Shown: piece after piece, positions 1-8,451 of the stretch | Position numbering within the stretch: position 1 is the stretch's first letter | Layout: each line of letters opens with the position of its first letter | Assembly: GCF_000733295.1 (NCBI RefSeq) | Contig: NZ_JPMI01000142.1 | Coordinates: 90,634-154,633 of the forward strand | Direction of reading: 5' to 3' | Source of the DNA: Archangium violaceum Cb vi76 | Lineage (GTDB): Bacteria; Myxococcota; Myxococcia; Myxococcales; Myxococcaceae | Length of the DNA stretch: 64,000 nt | Program-made: the position numbers and the translations under genes | Notes under the pieces: model-generated | The model's input: only the letters and a program-made list of their open reading frames with translations | The model's database searches: none | What the model was told of the DNA's origin: nothing

Positions 1-2
1 TC

Positions 3-1502
3 ACCCGCAACATCCAGATGGGTCTGCTGGATGCCGTGGTGATGGACGCCTCCGCGCCGAGCCGCGCCGACGAGGACCTGGGGCCGCCGGACTCCCGCTA
101 CCAGTTCCACCCCACCCGCCCCTTCCACTTCGCCCCCAATAGCGCGCTGCCGCGGGAGCCTGGCGTTCCCCAGAACTTCTTCATGGCCATCTCCCGCGCC
201 ACCGTGGCCCCCGGCTCCACCGTGGGGCTCTCCGCCGGTGCCGCCACGCCGCTCGGCCACCGCTGCGGCTCCGTGCTGCCCGAGGATCCCGCGCACCGCG
301 ACGACTGCCTCGTGGCCGGAGGCAACGCCGCGGCCCTCGACTGGAACCTCCGCACCCAGGACGGAAACTGGGTCTTCGTCGGACAGCTCGCCGGCTCCCA
401 GGTCGTCGGTGGCCCCGAGGCCGGCCAGATGCGCCGCGATGGCACCCTGCTGCGCCCGGGCGACACCGGCCTCGGCACGTACATGACGGCCGGCCTGCTC
501 GGCGGCGATCCCTTGCGCTTCAGCGTCGGCTACGAGTACGCCTCTCCCCGGCTGGAGCTCAACGCCACCGGCTTCCAGACCACCCAGAACCAGCAGACCG
601 CCAAGGCCACCGTCGAGTTCGTCCGGCCCTCGGGCTGGGGCCCGCTCCACACCTTCTCCACCTCGTTCAACGCCTACCGGGACTGGACGACGGACTCGCG
701 CGCCCTCCACGTCAATGATCAGCTCCTCCTCCTGACCGAGGCCACCCTCCCGGGCTTCCACGTCGCTGGCTTCAAGATCGGCGCGAAGTTCAACCGGCAG
801 GACATCCGGGAGATACCCCTCACCGGCATTGCCATCGAGCGGCCCGACTACCAGTACATCACCGCCTGGGGCGAGACGAACCGCAACCTGCCGCTCGCGC
901 TGCGCCTGGATGCCTACGTCAACCGGCTCGTGGCCCCCGCCCCCACGCTCTCCAAGCATGGACAGGGCGCCACCCTCACCACCATCTGGCGGCCCCTGCC
1001 CAACCTCGAGACGCAGTTCATCGCGGACTTCTACGGCTTCCTGGAGGGCCCCCGGTGGCTCGAGACCCTGCCGAACGGCCGCTACCTGTTCAGTGAGCAG
1101 GAGCCCCTCATCCTCTCGCTCACGCTGCGCCAGCTCCTGGTGCTGTCACCGCGGCTCACCCTCCAGCTCTACGCCCAGCTCTTCAGCGCCACCAACCGCT
1201 ACGGCCCCTTCTACGAGGCCACGCCCGGCGCGGATGGACGCGTGCACCTGGCGGACTTCCTCCCCACGGAGCCCGGCATGGACCCGAGCTACCACGAGGC
1301 CGCGCTCAACATGAACATGGTGCTGCGCTGGGAGTACTCGCCCGGCGCAACCCTCTTCCTCGTCTACTCGCGCGCCCAGCAGGAGCTGCCGCCGCAAGAG
1401 GGCAGCGCCGAGCTGTTCCACTTGCTGCTCCCCAATCGTCTCTTCGCGGGAGCGTCCACGGACACGTTGTTCGTCAAATGGTCCCACGCCTGGGGGCTGT
1501 GA
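3..1502 (+). CDS. DUF5916-type outer-membrane protein, C-terminal part (5' end outside window)
   Basis: The reading frame is already open at base 3, so this is the last ~499 codons of a longer gene. The visible part has alternating hydrophobic/polar strands rich in aromatic residues, as in a beta-barrel. Segments such as DWNLRTQDGNW, RWEYSPGATLFLVYSRAQ and the ending FVKWSHAW are what I expect in the C-terminal half of DUF5916 proteins. In myxobacteria these usually follow an N-terminal CBM9-like carbohydrate-binding domain and a signal peptide, both lying outside this window. The function of the family is not established; polysaccharide binding or transport at the outer membrane is a guess. 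It ends convergently with the glycosyltransferase gene 65 bp away. Confidence 0.75.
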   Translation, partial: TRNIQMGLLDAVVMDASAPSRADEDLGPPDSRYQFHPTRPFHFAPNSALPREPGVPQNFFMAISRATVAPGSTVGLSAGAATPLGHRCGSVLPEDPAHRDDCLVAGGNAAALDWNLRTQDGNWVFVGQLAGSQVVGGPEAGQMRRDGTLLRPGDTGLGTYMTAGLLGGDPLRFSVGYEYASPRLELNATGFQTTQNQQTAKATVEFVRPSGWGPLHTFSTSFNAYRDWTTDSRALHVNDQLLLLTEATLPGFHVAGFKIGAKFNRQDIREIPLTGIAIERPDYQYITAWGETNRNLPLALRLDAYVNRLVAPAPTLSKHGQGATLTTIWRPLPNLETQFIADFYGFLEGPRWLETLPNGRYLFSEQEPLILSLTLRQLLVLSPRLTLQLYAQLFSATNRYGPFYEATPGADGRVHLADFLPTEPGMDPSYHEAALNMNMVLRWEYSPGATLFLVYSRAQQELPPQEGSAELFHLLLPNRLFAGASTDTLFVKWSHAWGL

Positions 1503-1567
1503 GCCGCACGCCCCATGCGTCGAGTTCGCCGTGGGCATTCTTCAACCCGAAGCAGGCGCGGCGGTCC

Positions 1568-3232
1568 TCACCGGCCCACGCGGAATTCACGAGGCCTGGA
1601 GTTGTAGGCATCCAGGAGGGGCTCATACCGGATTCCAAACACCACGGTATGGGCCCCTTCCTCCAGCGCGGGCAAGGAGAGGGAGCTCTTGAGCTCCCGT
1701 TGGCCGCCCGGCGGGACGATGGCGTCCTCCGGAAAGACATCCAGCGTTCCTCGATGGACCTCCTGGCCGTTCTTCCGGATGACGTAGAACAGCGTGGGCG
1801 CCTGGGGAAAGCCGCCTCGCTCGAAGCGGAGCGCCGTGTTCCTCGGATTGGAGACCGTGACGGTGAAGGCCACGGCGTCTCCACTCTTCACGGCGGGAGG
1901 GAACGCGACCTCCACCGGGATGTCGTAATACGACGAGAACCCGGGTGCGAGGAGGTAATGGACTGTCTTGTCCATGCGCGTCCGTAGCTCCGTGCTCCCG
2001 GCGAAGGGGCGCTCCTGGACGATGACCACCTCGCGTCCCTGCAGACCATCCTCGTAGTTCCACAGCTCGTACTGGGATTGGCGCCGCTCGCCGCTCTGCA
2101 GGGCCACGCCCGTGTGCCCCGAGTAGAACGAATAGAGAGACGACTCGCGGAAGTTGTCCCCGAAGAGCACCGGCCTGTCACCGGCCACCTTCTCGATGTC
2201 TTCCGCCCACGACTTCCGGCCATGGTAGTAGTCCACGTTGATGTGGTTCACCGGGAAGATGCGGAACATCAAATACAGACGGAGCACCACGACGGCGAAG
2301 GCCAGCGGCAGCACCAGGAATTGAAAGAGTTTCCTCCGCTTCTCCTCCTCGTAGAACCGCGCGGCGAGCAGCAGGAGTGGAAAGAGGGCAATGGACGTCC
2401 AGTGGAAGTGGACGAATGCCTTCAGGGCCGTGAAGAGGAAGAAGCCGAAGGTGCCCACGCAGATGAGCTGCAAGGCCCTCTCGAAGCGGTCCTGCGTCCG
2501 GACGGCGAATGGAATGAAGATCAGCCCGGGCCCGATCGCCGGGAGCTGCTGGCCGAGGTACTCGAGCAGGTACCGGGTGGTGAAGGCGGTGGTGCGGCCC
2601 TTCAGGTGGAACTGGAACGTCGGAAACTGGTGCGCGTACTGCCAGCCCAGGTGGGGCAGGAACAACACCAGGGCCAGCACCATGGACAGCCAGAAGCGCG
2701 GGGAGCGCAGCAGCCGGAGGTTGGAGAGCACCGTGAATCCAACCACCAGGACGCCGTGGTACTTCGAGTACAGCATCAAGGCGGTGGAGCCCCCCATCAA
2801 CAGCACCGCGGACAGGTCCTCCTTCTCCAGGAACCGCTTGTAGCCGAGGAGGAACAGCACCAGGAAGAAGAGGAGCGGCCCGTCCGGGAAGATGATGAAC
2901 GCCAGGTAGTTCAGCAGCGGCAGGGACAGCACCATCAGAGAGATGAGGGTGTTCCGCCCCGGCCGCTCCCGAGGCACCAGCTCGAACAGCAGCAGCACGC
3001 TCAGGGCATTCAGAATCACATTCACCAGGCGTACGCCCAACTCGTTCGGGAAGAGCGAGTACCCGAGCCGCACCATCAGCGCGATGAAGGGGGGATGGTC
3101 GTAATAGCCCCACTCCAGGGAGCGCGAGTAGAACCAGTAGTACGCCTCGTCACTGGTCAGCTCGGTGAACGCGGCCTGCACGAGATTCAGCACCAGCCAG
3201 AAGATGAAGAAGTGCAGGGGCCTGAGTTTCAT
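1568..3232 (-). CDS. GT39/PMT-like membrane glycosyltransferase
   Basis: A 554-residue integral membrane protein of the ArnT/PMT_2 (GT-C fold) type. These enzymes transfer a sugar from a polyprenyl-phosphate donor on the periplasmic face of the inner membrane. An acidic pair (D28-E29, in TSDEAYYW) sits in the first periplasmic loop, followed by YYDHPP at about 43-48, the classic PMT_2 signature. About ten hydrophobic helices follow to about residue 370. The last ~180 residues are a soluble beta-rich region (VAFTVTVSNPRNTALRFE) resembling an Ig/CARDB-like fold, an uncommon addition. I start at MKLRPLHFF, because the longer frame only adds a Cys/Arg-rich leader. The acceptor (lipid A, protein or glycan) cannot be told from sequence. 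Confidence 0.85.
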   Translation of the reverse strand: MKLRPLHFFIFWLVLNLVQAAFTELTSDEAYYWFYSRSLEWGYYDHPPFIALMVRLGYSLFPNELGVRLVNVILNALSVLLLFELVPRERPGRNTLISLMVLSLPLLNYLAFIIFPDGPLLFFLVLFLLGYKRFLEKEDLSAVLLMGGSTALMLYSKYHGVLVVGFTVLSNLRLLRSPRFWLSMVLALVLFLPHLGWQYAHQFPTFQFHLKGRTTAFTTRYLLEYLGQQLPAIGPGLIFIPFAVRTQDRFERALQLICVGTFGFFLFTALKAFVHFHWTSIALFPLLLLAARFYEEEKRRKLFQFLVLPLAFAVVVLRLYLMFRIFPVNHINVDYYHGRKSWAEDIEKVAGDRPVLFGDNFRESSLYSFYSGHTGVALQSGERRQSQYELWNYEDGLQGREVVIVQERPFAGSTELRTRMDKTVHYLLAPGFSSYYDIPVEVAFPPAVKSGDAVAFTVTVSNPRNTALRFERGGFPQAPTLFYVIRKNGQEVHRGTLDVFPEDAIVPPGGQRELKSSLSLPALEEGAHTVVFGIRYEPLLDAYNSRPREFRVGR

Positions 3233-3361
3233 CGGGTGTCCGTCTATCCCCGCACCGCCTACGCGGCAAGCGTTCCAGGCGGCTCGCATGCCGGGGCCGA
3301 GGGCCCGGTGCTCCGTCTCCCAGACGGGTGCATCGGGCCCTCGGCCGTTGACGGACGGGCT

Positions 3362-4180
3362 TCAGCCCACCTTGGGCTGGGTGATGCCCAGCGTGTCCGC
3401 GTAGCTGTGGATTCCGCGGATGTGATTGCCACCATCCACGGCGATGGTCTCGCCGGTGACCCACGACGAGAGGTCGCTGACGAGGAACGACACCACCTTC
3501 GCCACGTCATCCGGCTCGCCGCACACCTTGCCGAGCGGCGTACGGGCGAGGAACTCCTTCTTCATGGCCTCGGTCATCAGCCCGGCCCCCTCGGAGAGGG
3601 GCGTGCGGATGACGCCCGGCGCGACGATGTTGACCCGGATGCCGTACCGCCCCAGCTCCGAGGCCGCGACCTTGGTGAGGTTCGCGAGCCCCGCCTTGGA
3701 GGCGCAGTAGTGGGCGAGCCCATCCGTCACGTCCGTCTGGTTCAGCGAGGAGACGTTGACGATGGACCCGGGCTGCTTCGCGTCCACGAGCGCCCGCCCC
3801 AGGGCCTTGATGAAGAGGAAGGGCCCCTTGAGGTTGATGTCCAGGACGTGCTCGAAGTCCTGCTCCGGCATGTCGATGATCGGGGAGAGCGTGGCCGTCC
3901 CGGCGTTGTTCACGAGGATGCCCGGCAGGCCGAACTCCTTCGTGGCGGTCTCGATGGCCCGGGACACGTCCGCGGCCCGGACCACATCCCCCGTGAAGGG
4001 CACGGCTCGCGCGCGCCCCTCCATCGTCCGGTTGAGCTCCTCGGCGGCGGCCTCCACCTTCTCCCGGGTCCGTCCGAAGAGGAGCACATTGGCTCCGTCC
4101 CGCATGAGGCGCGCGGAGATCCCCAGCCCGATTCCCTGCCCCGCCCCCGTCACGATGGCACTGCTCGATACCAGCTTCAT
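3362..4180 (-). CDS. SDR-family NAD(P)-dependent oxidoreductase
   Basis: A classical short-chain dehydrogenase/reductase of 272 residues. The Rossmann motif TGAGQGIG is at 11-18, NNAG at 91-94, the catalytic Ser at 144-145 and the catalytic pair Y158-x3-K162 (YCASK). DGGNHI near the C-terminus is typical of the SDR substrate-loop end. R37 in LFGRTR after beta-2 suggests NADP preference (inference). The length is normal and all catalytic residues are present. It lies 129 bp downstream of the glycosyltransferase start on the same strand and may be transcribed separately. The substrate is unknown; FabG-like or sugar/alcohol dehydrogenases are the nearest categories. Confidence 0.9.
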   Translation of the reverse strand: MKLVSSSAIVTGAGQGIGLGISARLMRDGANVLLFGRTREKVEAAAEELNRTMEGRARAVPFTGDVVRAADVSRAIETATKEFGLPGILVNNAGTATLSPIIDMPEQDFEHVLDINLKGPFLFIKALGRALVDAKQPGSIVNVSSLNQTDVTDGLAHYCASKAGLANLTKVAASELGRYGIRVNIVAPGVIRTPLSEGAGLMTEAMKKEFLARTPLGKVCGEPDDVAKVVSFLVSDLSSWVTGETIAVDGGNHIRGIHSYADTLGITQPKVG

Positions 4181-4268
4181 CCCGGCTCCTTGTGTTTTCA
4201 GGATGCCCGGACGCTACACCCCCACTGTAGGGCGGCAAAGCACGGGCCCGAGGCGTTAAGCTCCCGCC

Positions 4269-4640
4269 ATGCGATTGCTCTTGAACATCCTGTGGATCGT
4301 CCTCGGTGGGTGGGTCATCTGGCTCGAGTACGTGCTCGGCGGCCTGCTGCTGTGCCTCACCATCGTGGGCATTCCCTTTGGCATGCAGTGCTTCAAGATG
4401 GCCGGGCTGGGCCTGCTGCCGTTCGGCAAGGACATCGTCGACGCGCCGGGCGCCAGCGCCATCGGCTGCATCCTGAATGTCTTCTGGATCGTGGTCGCGG
4501 GGATCTGGATCTTCGTGACCCACATCGGGCTCGCGCTGGGGCTCGCCGTGACGATCATCGGCATCCCCTTCGCCATCCAGCACGTGAAGCTCGCGATGCT
4601 CGCGCTCGCCCCCTTCGGGAAGCTCGTGCGCGAGACGTGA
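4269..4640 (+). CDS. YccF-domain inner-membrane protein
   Basis: A 123-residue protein made of two copies of the same hydrophobic unit: NILWIVLGGWVIWLEY then a helix ending TIVGIPFGMQ, and NVFWIVVAGIWIFVTH then a helix ending TIIGIPFAIQ. This duplicated pattern with two GIPF motifs defines the YccF family, small inner-membrane proteins of unknown function. Four transmembrane helices are expected. It is monocistronic, transcribed divergently from the SDR gene with 88 bp between starts, so the intergenic stretch should carry both promoters. Confidence 0.85.
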   Translation: MRLLLNILWIVLGGWVIWLEYVLGGLLLCLTIVGIPFGMQCFKMAGLGLLPFGKDIVDAPGASAIGCILNVFWIVVAGIWIFVTHIGLALGLAVTIIGIPFAIQHVKLAMLALAPFGKLVRET

Positions 4641-4649
4641 GCGAGGGCC

Positions 4650-5246
4650 TCAGAAGGCCACGCCGAAGGCCAGGCGGGGCGTGGGGATGATCTGCACCCG
4701 CAGCGCCCCCTCCCCTTCCGCTTCGAGGTCCGGTGTCGAGCGGTACTGGGCCGAGAAGCCCGCCGCGAGCGTGAAGCGGTTGAACAGCACCAGCGTCCAG
4801 CCAACGGTCCCGCCCAGCCCCAACCCCACTGCCCTGCGCCGCACGCCGTTCTCCGAGCGGAGCTGATAGACCGTGCTGAACTCGGGCCCGAAGTAGATGC
4901 CGCTCGGAGCATTGCCGAGCACGAAGAGCCGGATGCCCAGCGTGCCCGCCAGCGACAACGTCCACGCCTCTGGCGTGCGGCCATAGGCGAACTCCGGCGC
5001 CACGTAGATCGACAAAGGCTTGCCGAAGGCCCGCTCGTACTCGACGCCCAGCTGCGAGTGCTGCAGCGCCAGCGGGTTGATGGTGAAGGTGTTCCGGGCG
5101 CCCAGATCCTCCTCGGGAGGCGGCTTCGGCTTGCCCAGCTTCGAGAACCAGTCCTGCACCTTGGTGATGACGTCGTCCTCGGCCAGGGCCCTCCCGGGGA
5201 AGAGGACACACAGCGAGAGCAGCAGGATCGGCGCGGCGCGGGGCAT
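4650..5246 (-). CDS. Secreted small outer-membrane beta-barrel-like protein
   Basis: A 198-residue protein with a signal peptide (MPRAAPILLLSLCVLFPGRALA, cut near residue 22). Alternating-strand segments rich in Gly and aromatics follow (LGVEYERAFG, YVAPEFAYGRT, GIYFGPEFSTVYQL), ending in phenylalanine (GVAF). A terminal aromatic is usual for outer-membrane barrels. I use MPRAAP as start because the longer frame puts 20 residues before the signal peptide. It resembles the generic OmpW/beta-barrel porin class common in myxobacteria, but no specific family is recognisable. It converges with the YccF gene, 9 bp apart. Confidence 0.7.
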   Translation of the reverse strand: MPRAAPILLLSLCVLFPGRALAEDDVITKVQDWFSKLGKPKPPPEEDLGARNTFTINPLALQHSQLGVEYERAFGKPLSIYVAPEFAYGRTPEAWTLSLAGTLGIRLFVLGNAPSGIYFGPEFSTVYQLRSENGVRRRAVGLGLGGTVGWTLVLFNRFTLAAGFSAQYRSTPDLEAEGEGALRVQIIPTPRLAFGVAF

Positions 5247-5312
5247 GGAGGGCTCGGGATGAGGGGGGCCACCATCTTCGAGCACCCGTGGGGAGGCCTC
5301 AAGCACGGAGCG

Positions 5313-6356
5313 TCACCGGTGCGCGTCCCGCTCCCTCTCGAGAAGCCATGTGGCGATGGCCTTCTCACACGCCTCGTGCCGGTCCAGGAAGGCGAAGTGG
5401 CCGCTGTCGAGCTCCACGTAGGTGGCGAAGTGCCCTGCCCGTCGAGCGGCTTCACGCATCAGCCTCGCGGGCATCATGGAGTCGTGCTTCCCCTCGACGA
5501 GCAGCACGGGGACGCGCGGTGGCGGCACCTTCGTCGAAGCCCCGGAGATCAACAGGAGCCCCCGGAGCTCCAGCCCGGGATGCGCGGCCCGGCCCACGAG
5601 CACGCTCGCGCCCACTCCCCCGTTGGACAACCCTCCGAGGTACACCCGCTTGACGCCACGCCGCGCGAGCCAGGCGAAGGTGCGCTCCAGGGTCTCCTCG
5701 CCCCGGTGCGACCACCAGTCGCCCATCGGGCCCACCGAGGGACACACCGTGAGCGCCGAGATGGCCTGGACCGCTCGCGCCATCTGCCAGCAGTACACGG
5801 CGAAGTTGCCGGCATAGCCGTGCAGGAACACCACGGCGGTCTCGGGTGCGGCGTCGCGCCCGGCGGGGATGATGACGGTATCGAAGGACTCGGGGGACTG
5901 GAGCCCGAGCCACGTCGCGACCGCGGGCGTGGCGCTCGAGCCCTCGGCCTCCCGCATCCGTGAGAAGGCCGACTCGAGGGCCGGGACGAATTCACGCGCG
6001 TCCGCGCGGGGCAGCCGGCCCGACAGCAGGAGCGCATGGGCCGCGAGCAGCGTTCCATCCCGCTCATCGACGAGCCGGTTCACGAGCCGCCAGCCCTCGT
6101 CCGGCAGACGCACCGTGTGCAGGCCGCGCCCATCCGCGAGGACGAGCCGCGCGCCCGCGACGAGCACCAGGAGGCCGAGCCCCGCCCGGGTCAGGCCTCG
6201 CCACTTCCGCCAGCGCTTCGTGAGCAGCCCGGCCGAGAGGACCGCGCCTCCCACGACATAGGCCTGGCCCGACACAGTCGCCCCCACGGAGAAGGCCACC
6301 ACGAGCAACAAGGCGGCGACAGGGGCACTCACGAGGCCGAGGAGGAAGACGAACAT
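5313..6356 (-). CDS. Membrane-anchored alpha/beta hydrolase
   Basis: A 347-residue protein with two to three hydrophobic helices in the first ~75 residues, then an alpha/beta-hydrolase domain. The oxyanion-hole motif HGYAGN is at 179-184, the nucleophile elbow GLSNGG has S244, the acid is likely D292 (EGKHDSM) and the base H320 (DSGHF), so the catalytic triad is complete. Esterase or lipase-like activity is likely, with the substrate unknown. The tail LERERDAHR is hydrophilic. It is transcribed alone, reading toward the small barrel gene, with 66 bp between them. Confidence 0.8.
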   Translation of the reverse strand: MFVFLLGLVSAPVAALLLVVAFSVGATVSGQAYVVGGAVLSAGLLTKRWRKWRGLTRAGLGLLVLVAGARLVLADGRGLHTVRLPDEGWRLVNRLVDERDGTLLAAHALLLSGRLPRADAREFVPALESAFSRMREAEGSSATPAVATWLGLQSPESFDTVIIPAGRDAAPETAVVFLHGYAGNFAVYCWQMARAVQAISALTVCPSVGPMGDWWSHRGEETLERTFAWLARRGVKRVYLGGLSNGGVGASVLVGRAAHPGLELRGLLLISGASTKVPPPRVPVLLVEGKHDSMMPARLMREAARRAGHFATYVELDSGHFAFLDRHEACEKAIATWLLERERDAHR

Positions 6357-6721
6357 GCTCCCAGTGTGGAGCGCGGCACGTCACCCGGGAGCCCCACCCC
6401 GCTGAACGGCTCCAGAACGACGGCCGCCGGTCGCGCCGCGCTTCCGAGAGGCCCCGCCTGTACCAGATGACCCCATCGCTCGCGCCGGTGTCCGATCCTG
6501 GGACAGCCACCGGCTCCCTACCAACCTCTTGAGATTGCTGGGAAATCATCACGCGCTCGTCATGGCGCTTTACGTTCCGGCGCGCCGGACGGTGGAGCCC
6601 CGATGCTCCATCTCAGCGCCGGGGACACTCCAACCTCGCGTTCTCACAAAGGGCGAATTCCTGGCCCGCGCCTTGCTCATCAGATGGACCGCCTCATCCC
6701 CCAGCAAAGGAAGCGAGTCCT
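6357..6721. other. Intergenic region between hydrolase and M35 protease genes, with a 14-bp perfect palindrome
   Basis: A 365-bp gap that serves as divergent promoter region. It contains a perfect 14-bp palindrome (TCCGGCGCGCCGGA) at 6576-6589. A purine-rich ribosome-binding stretch (AAGGAAG) lies at about 6706-6712, ahead of the protease ATG. I see no convincing small gene here, and the role of the palindrome is unknown. Confidence 0.4.
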
Positions 6722-7828
6722 ATGAGCAAGAACCTTCGTGGCAACTTCAAGTGGATGGCTGTCGTGAGTGCGTCCCTTCTCGGCGCCTGCGGCGTGCCGG
6801 GGGACGAGACCGCGGCGAATGGCGAGGGACTCGCTCAGGGAGCGCAGGAGCTCGCCGCCCGGGACGTGTCGGTGCGGCTGTCCGCGAACAAGGCCACCTT
6901 CGGCGCCGGCGAGACGGCCTCGGTGACGATCACCCTCACCAACGACTCGCGCCACCCGGTGAAGCTGCTCAAGTGGTACACGCCCTCCGAGGGCCTCGAG
7001 GAGTCGCTCCTCCAGGTGAAGCTCAACGGCGAGGACGTGGAGTTCACCGGCCCGCACTACAAGCGCCAGGCCGCCTCCGAGAAGGACTTCCTCACCCTGG
7101 CCCCCGGCGAGAGCCTGAGCCGCACGCTGGACCTCGGCGAGGTGTATGACCTGTCGCGCACCGGCAGCTACTCCGTGCGCTTCGAGGTGACCACGGAGAA
7201 GCTCCACGGCAACAGCGCCAAGGCCGGCCTGCTCAAGTCCAACGACGTGACCGTGTGGATCGAGGGCCGCGCCGCTGCCTCCGCCAAGCCCACCGACCCC
7301 CCCACGACGATTGGAAGCATCACGTTCAGCGGCCGCTGCTCCACCACGCAGCAGACCACCCTCCTGGATGCGATCAACGCGGCCAGCGCCATGGCCAATG
7401 ACTCGTCGTCCTACCTCAATGGCTCGGCCTCGGGCACGCCGCGCTACACCACCTGGTTCGGCGCCTTCTCGAGCAGCGGCTGGACCACCGCGAAGACCCA
7501 CTTCGCCGCCATCAAGGACGCCTTCGACACCAAGCCGATCACCGTCGATTGCAGCTGCAAGAAGAGCTACTACGCCTACGTCTATCCGAACCAGCCGTAC
7601 AAGATCTACGTGTGCAGCGCCTTCTGGTCCGCGCCGATGACGGGCACCGACTCCAAGGGCGGCACCCTCATCCACGAGATGAGCCACTTCACGGCGGTGG
7701 CTGGCACGGATGACCACGTCTACGGGCAGAGCGGCGCCAAGAGCCTGGCGATCTCCAACCCCACCAACGCGCTCGACAACGCGGACAACCACGAGTACTT
7801 CGCCGAGAACACGCCCTACCTGCAGTAG
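6722..7828 (+). CDS. M35-family (peptidyl-Lys type) metalloendopeptidase lipoprotein
   Basis: A 368-residue secreted zinc protease. The N-terminus is a lipoprotein signal with lipobox LLGAC (C23). Residues ~48-180 form a beta-rich domain (VRLSANKATFGAGETASVTITL) that looks like the intracellular-proteinase-inhibitor/Ig-like prodomain often found before bacterial M35 peptidases. The catalytic domain holds HEMSH at 318-322 and GTDDHVYG at 328-335, the HExxH + GTxDxxYG pattern of the aspzincin M35 family. The NADNHEYFAEN segment near the end is also typical. The product is probably exported for predation or nutrient scavenging. The gene stands alone, with the MaoC gene starting 20 bp downstream. 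Confidence 0.9.
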   Translation: MSKNLRGNFKWMAVVSASLLGACGVPGDETAANGEGLAQGAQELAARDVSVRLSANKATFGAGETASVTITLTNDSRHPVKLLKWYTPSEGLEESLLQVKLNGEDVEFTGPHYKRQAASEKDFLTLAPGESLSRTLDLGEVYDLSRTGSYSVRFEVTTEKLHGNSAKAGLLKSNDVTVWIEGRAAASAKPTDPPTTIGSITFSGRCSTTQQTTLLDAINAASAMANDSSSYLNGSASGTPRYTTWFGAFSSSGWTTAKTHFAAIKDAFDTKPITVDCSCKKSYYAYVYPNQPYKIYVCSAFWSAPMTGTDSKGGTLIHEMSHFTAVAGTDDHVYGQSGAKSLAISNPTNALDNADNHEYFAENTPYLQ

Positions 7829-7848
7829 TCCCGTGGTATGGGCAGCCC

Positions 7849-8316
7849 ATGCCCAACACGACGATCATCGACGGCCTGGACGGACTCCGTGCCCTGGCCG
7901 GACAGAAGCTCGGGGCCTCCGAATGGAAGCAGCTGGCGCACGAGGACATCGTGCGCTTCGCGGAGGCCACCGGGGATTTCCAGTGGATCCACGTGGACCG
8001 TGAGCGGTGCGCGCGGGAGTCGCCCTTCGGCGTGCCCATCGCTCATGGTTACTTCAGCGTCTCGCGCATCGCCGGGCTGTTCTTCGAGATCGTCGACATC
8101 CGGGGTTTCGCCCTGGTGCTCAACTACGGCCTCAACAAGGTCCGCTTCCCCGCTCCCCTCAAGACCGGCGCCCGCTACCGGCTGAGCCTCGAGCTCAAGG
8201 AGCTCAAGGACATTCCCAAGGGCGTCGAGGCCCTGATGCTCGCCACCATCGAGGTGGAGGGCGAGTCCAAGCCGGCATGTGCCGCGGAAGCGCTCTACCG
8301 GTTCATGACGGCGTGA
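7849..8316 (+). CDS. MaoC-family (R)-hydratase-like protein
   Basis: A 155-residue single hot-dog-fold protein of the MaoC/R-specific enoyl-CoA hydratase family. The active-site region EATGDFQWIHVD carries the D43 and H48 of hydratase 2, followed by PFGVPIAHGYFSVS, the second family block. The length is right for a single-domain enzyme. These enzymes hydrate trans-2-enoyl-CoA or act on related acyl thioesters. Only 20 bp separate it from the M35 protease, but a functional link is not expected. It could be a dehydratase for polyhydroxyalkanoate or fatty-acid turnover; the substrate is not readable. Confidence 0.85.
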   Translation: MPNTTIIDGLDGLRALAGQKLGASEWKQLAHEDIVRFAEATGDFQWIHVDRERCARESPFGVPIAHGYFSVSRIAGLFFEIVDIRGFALVLNYGLNKVRFPAPLKTGARYRLSLELKELKDIPKGVEALMLATIEVEGESKPACAAEALYRFMTA

Positions 8317-8451
8317 GCGGCGGTGGCCTGCTCGCGGACCACGCAGGCCACCCTGTCCCGTAGGCCGTTGCAGCCCCGGGCTGCCCGCCCGCGGGGCCCG
8401 GCCTCACCTTTGGTCGCAGGAGTTCTCCCCGCCCAAGGCCAGGCCCTCCCC

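Noticed and set aside
2078..4690. 870-residue plus-strand frame, Gln/Glu/His-rich
   Set aside because: Antisense to the glycosyltransferase, SDR and into the YccF gene; composition is the shadow of GC-rich minus-strand codons with no domain.
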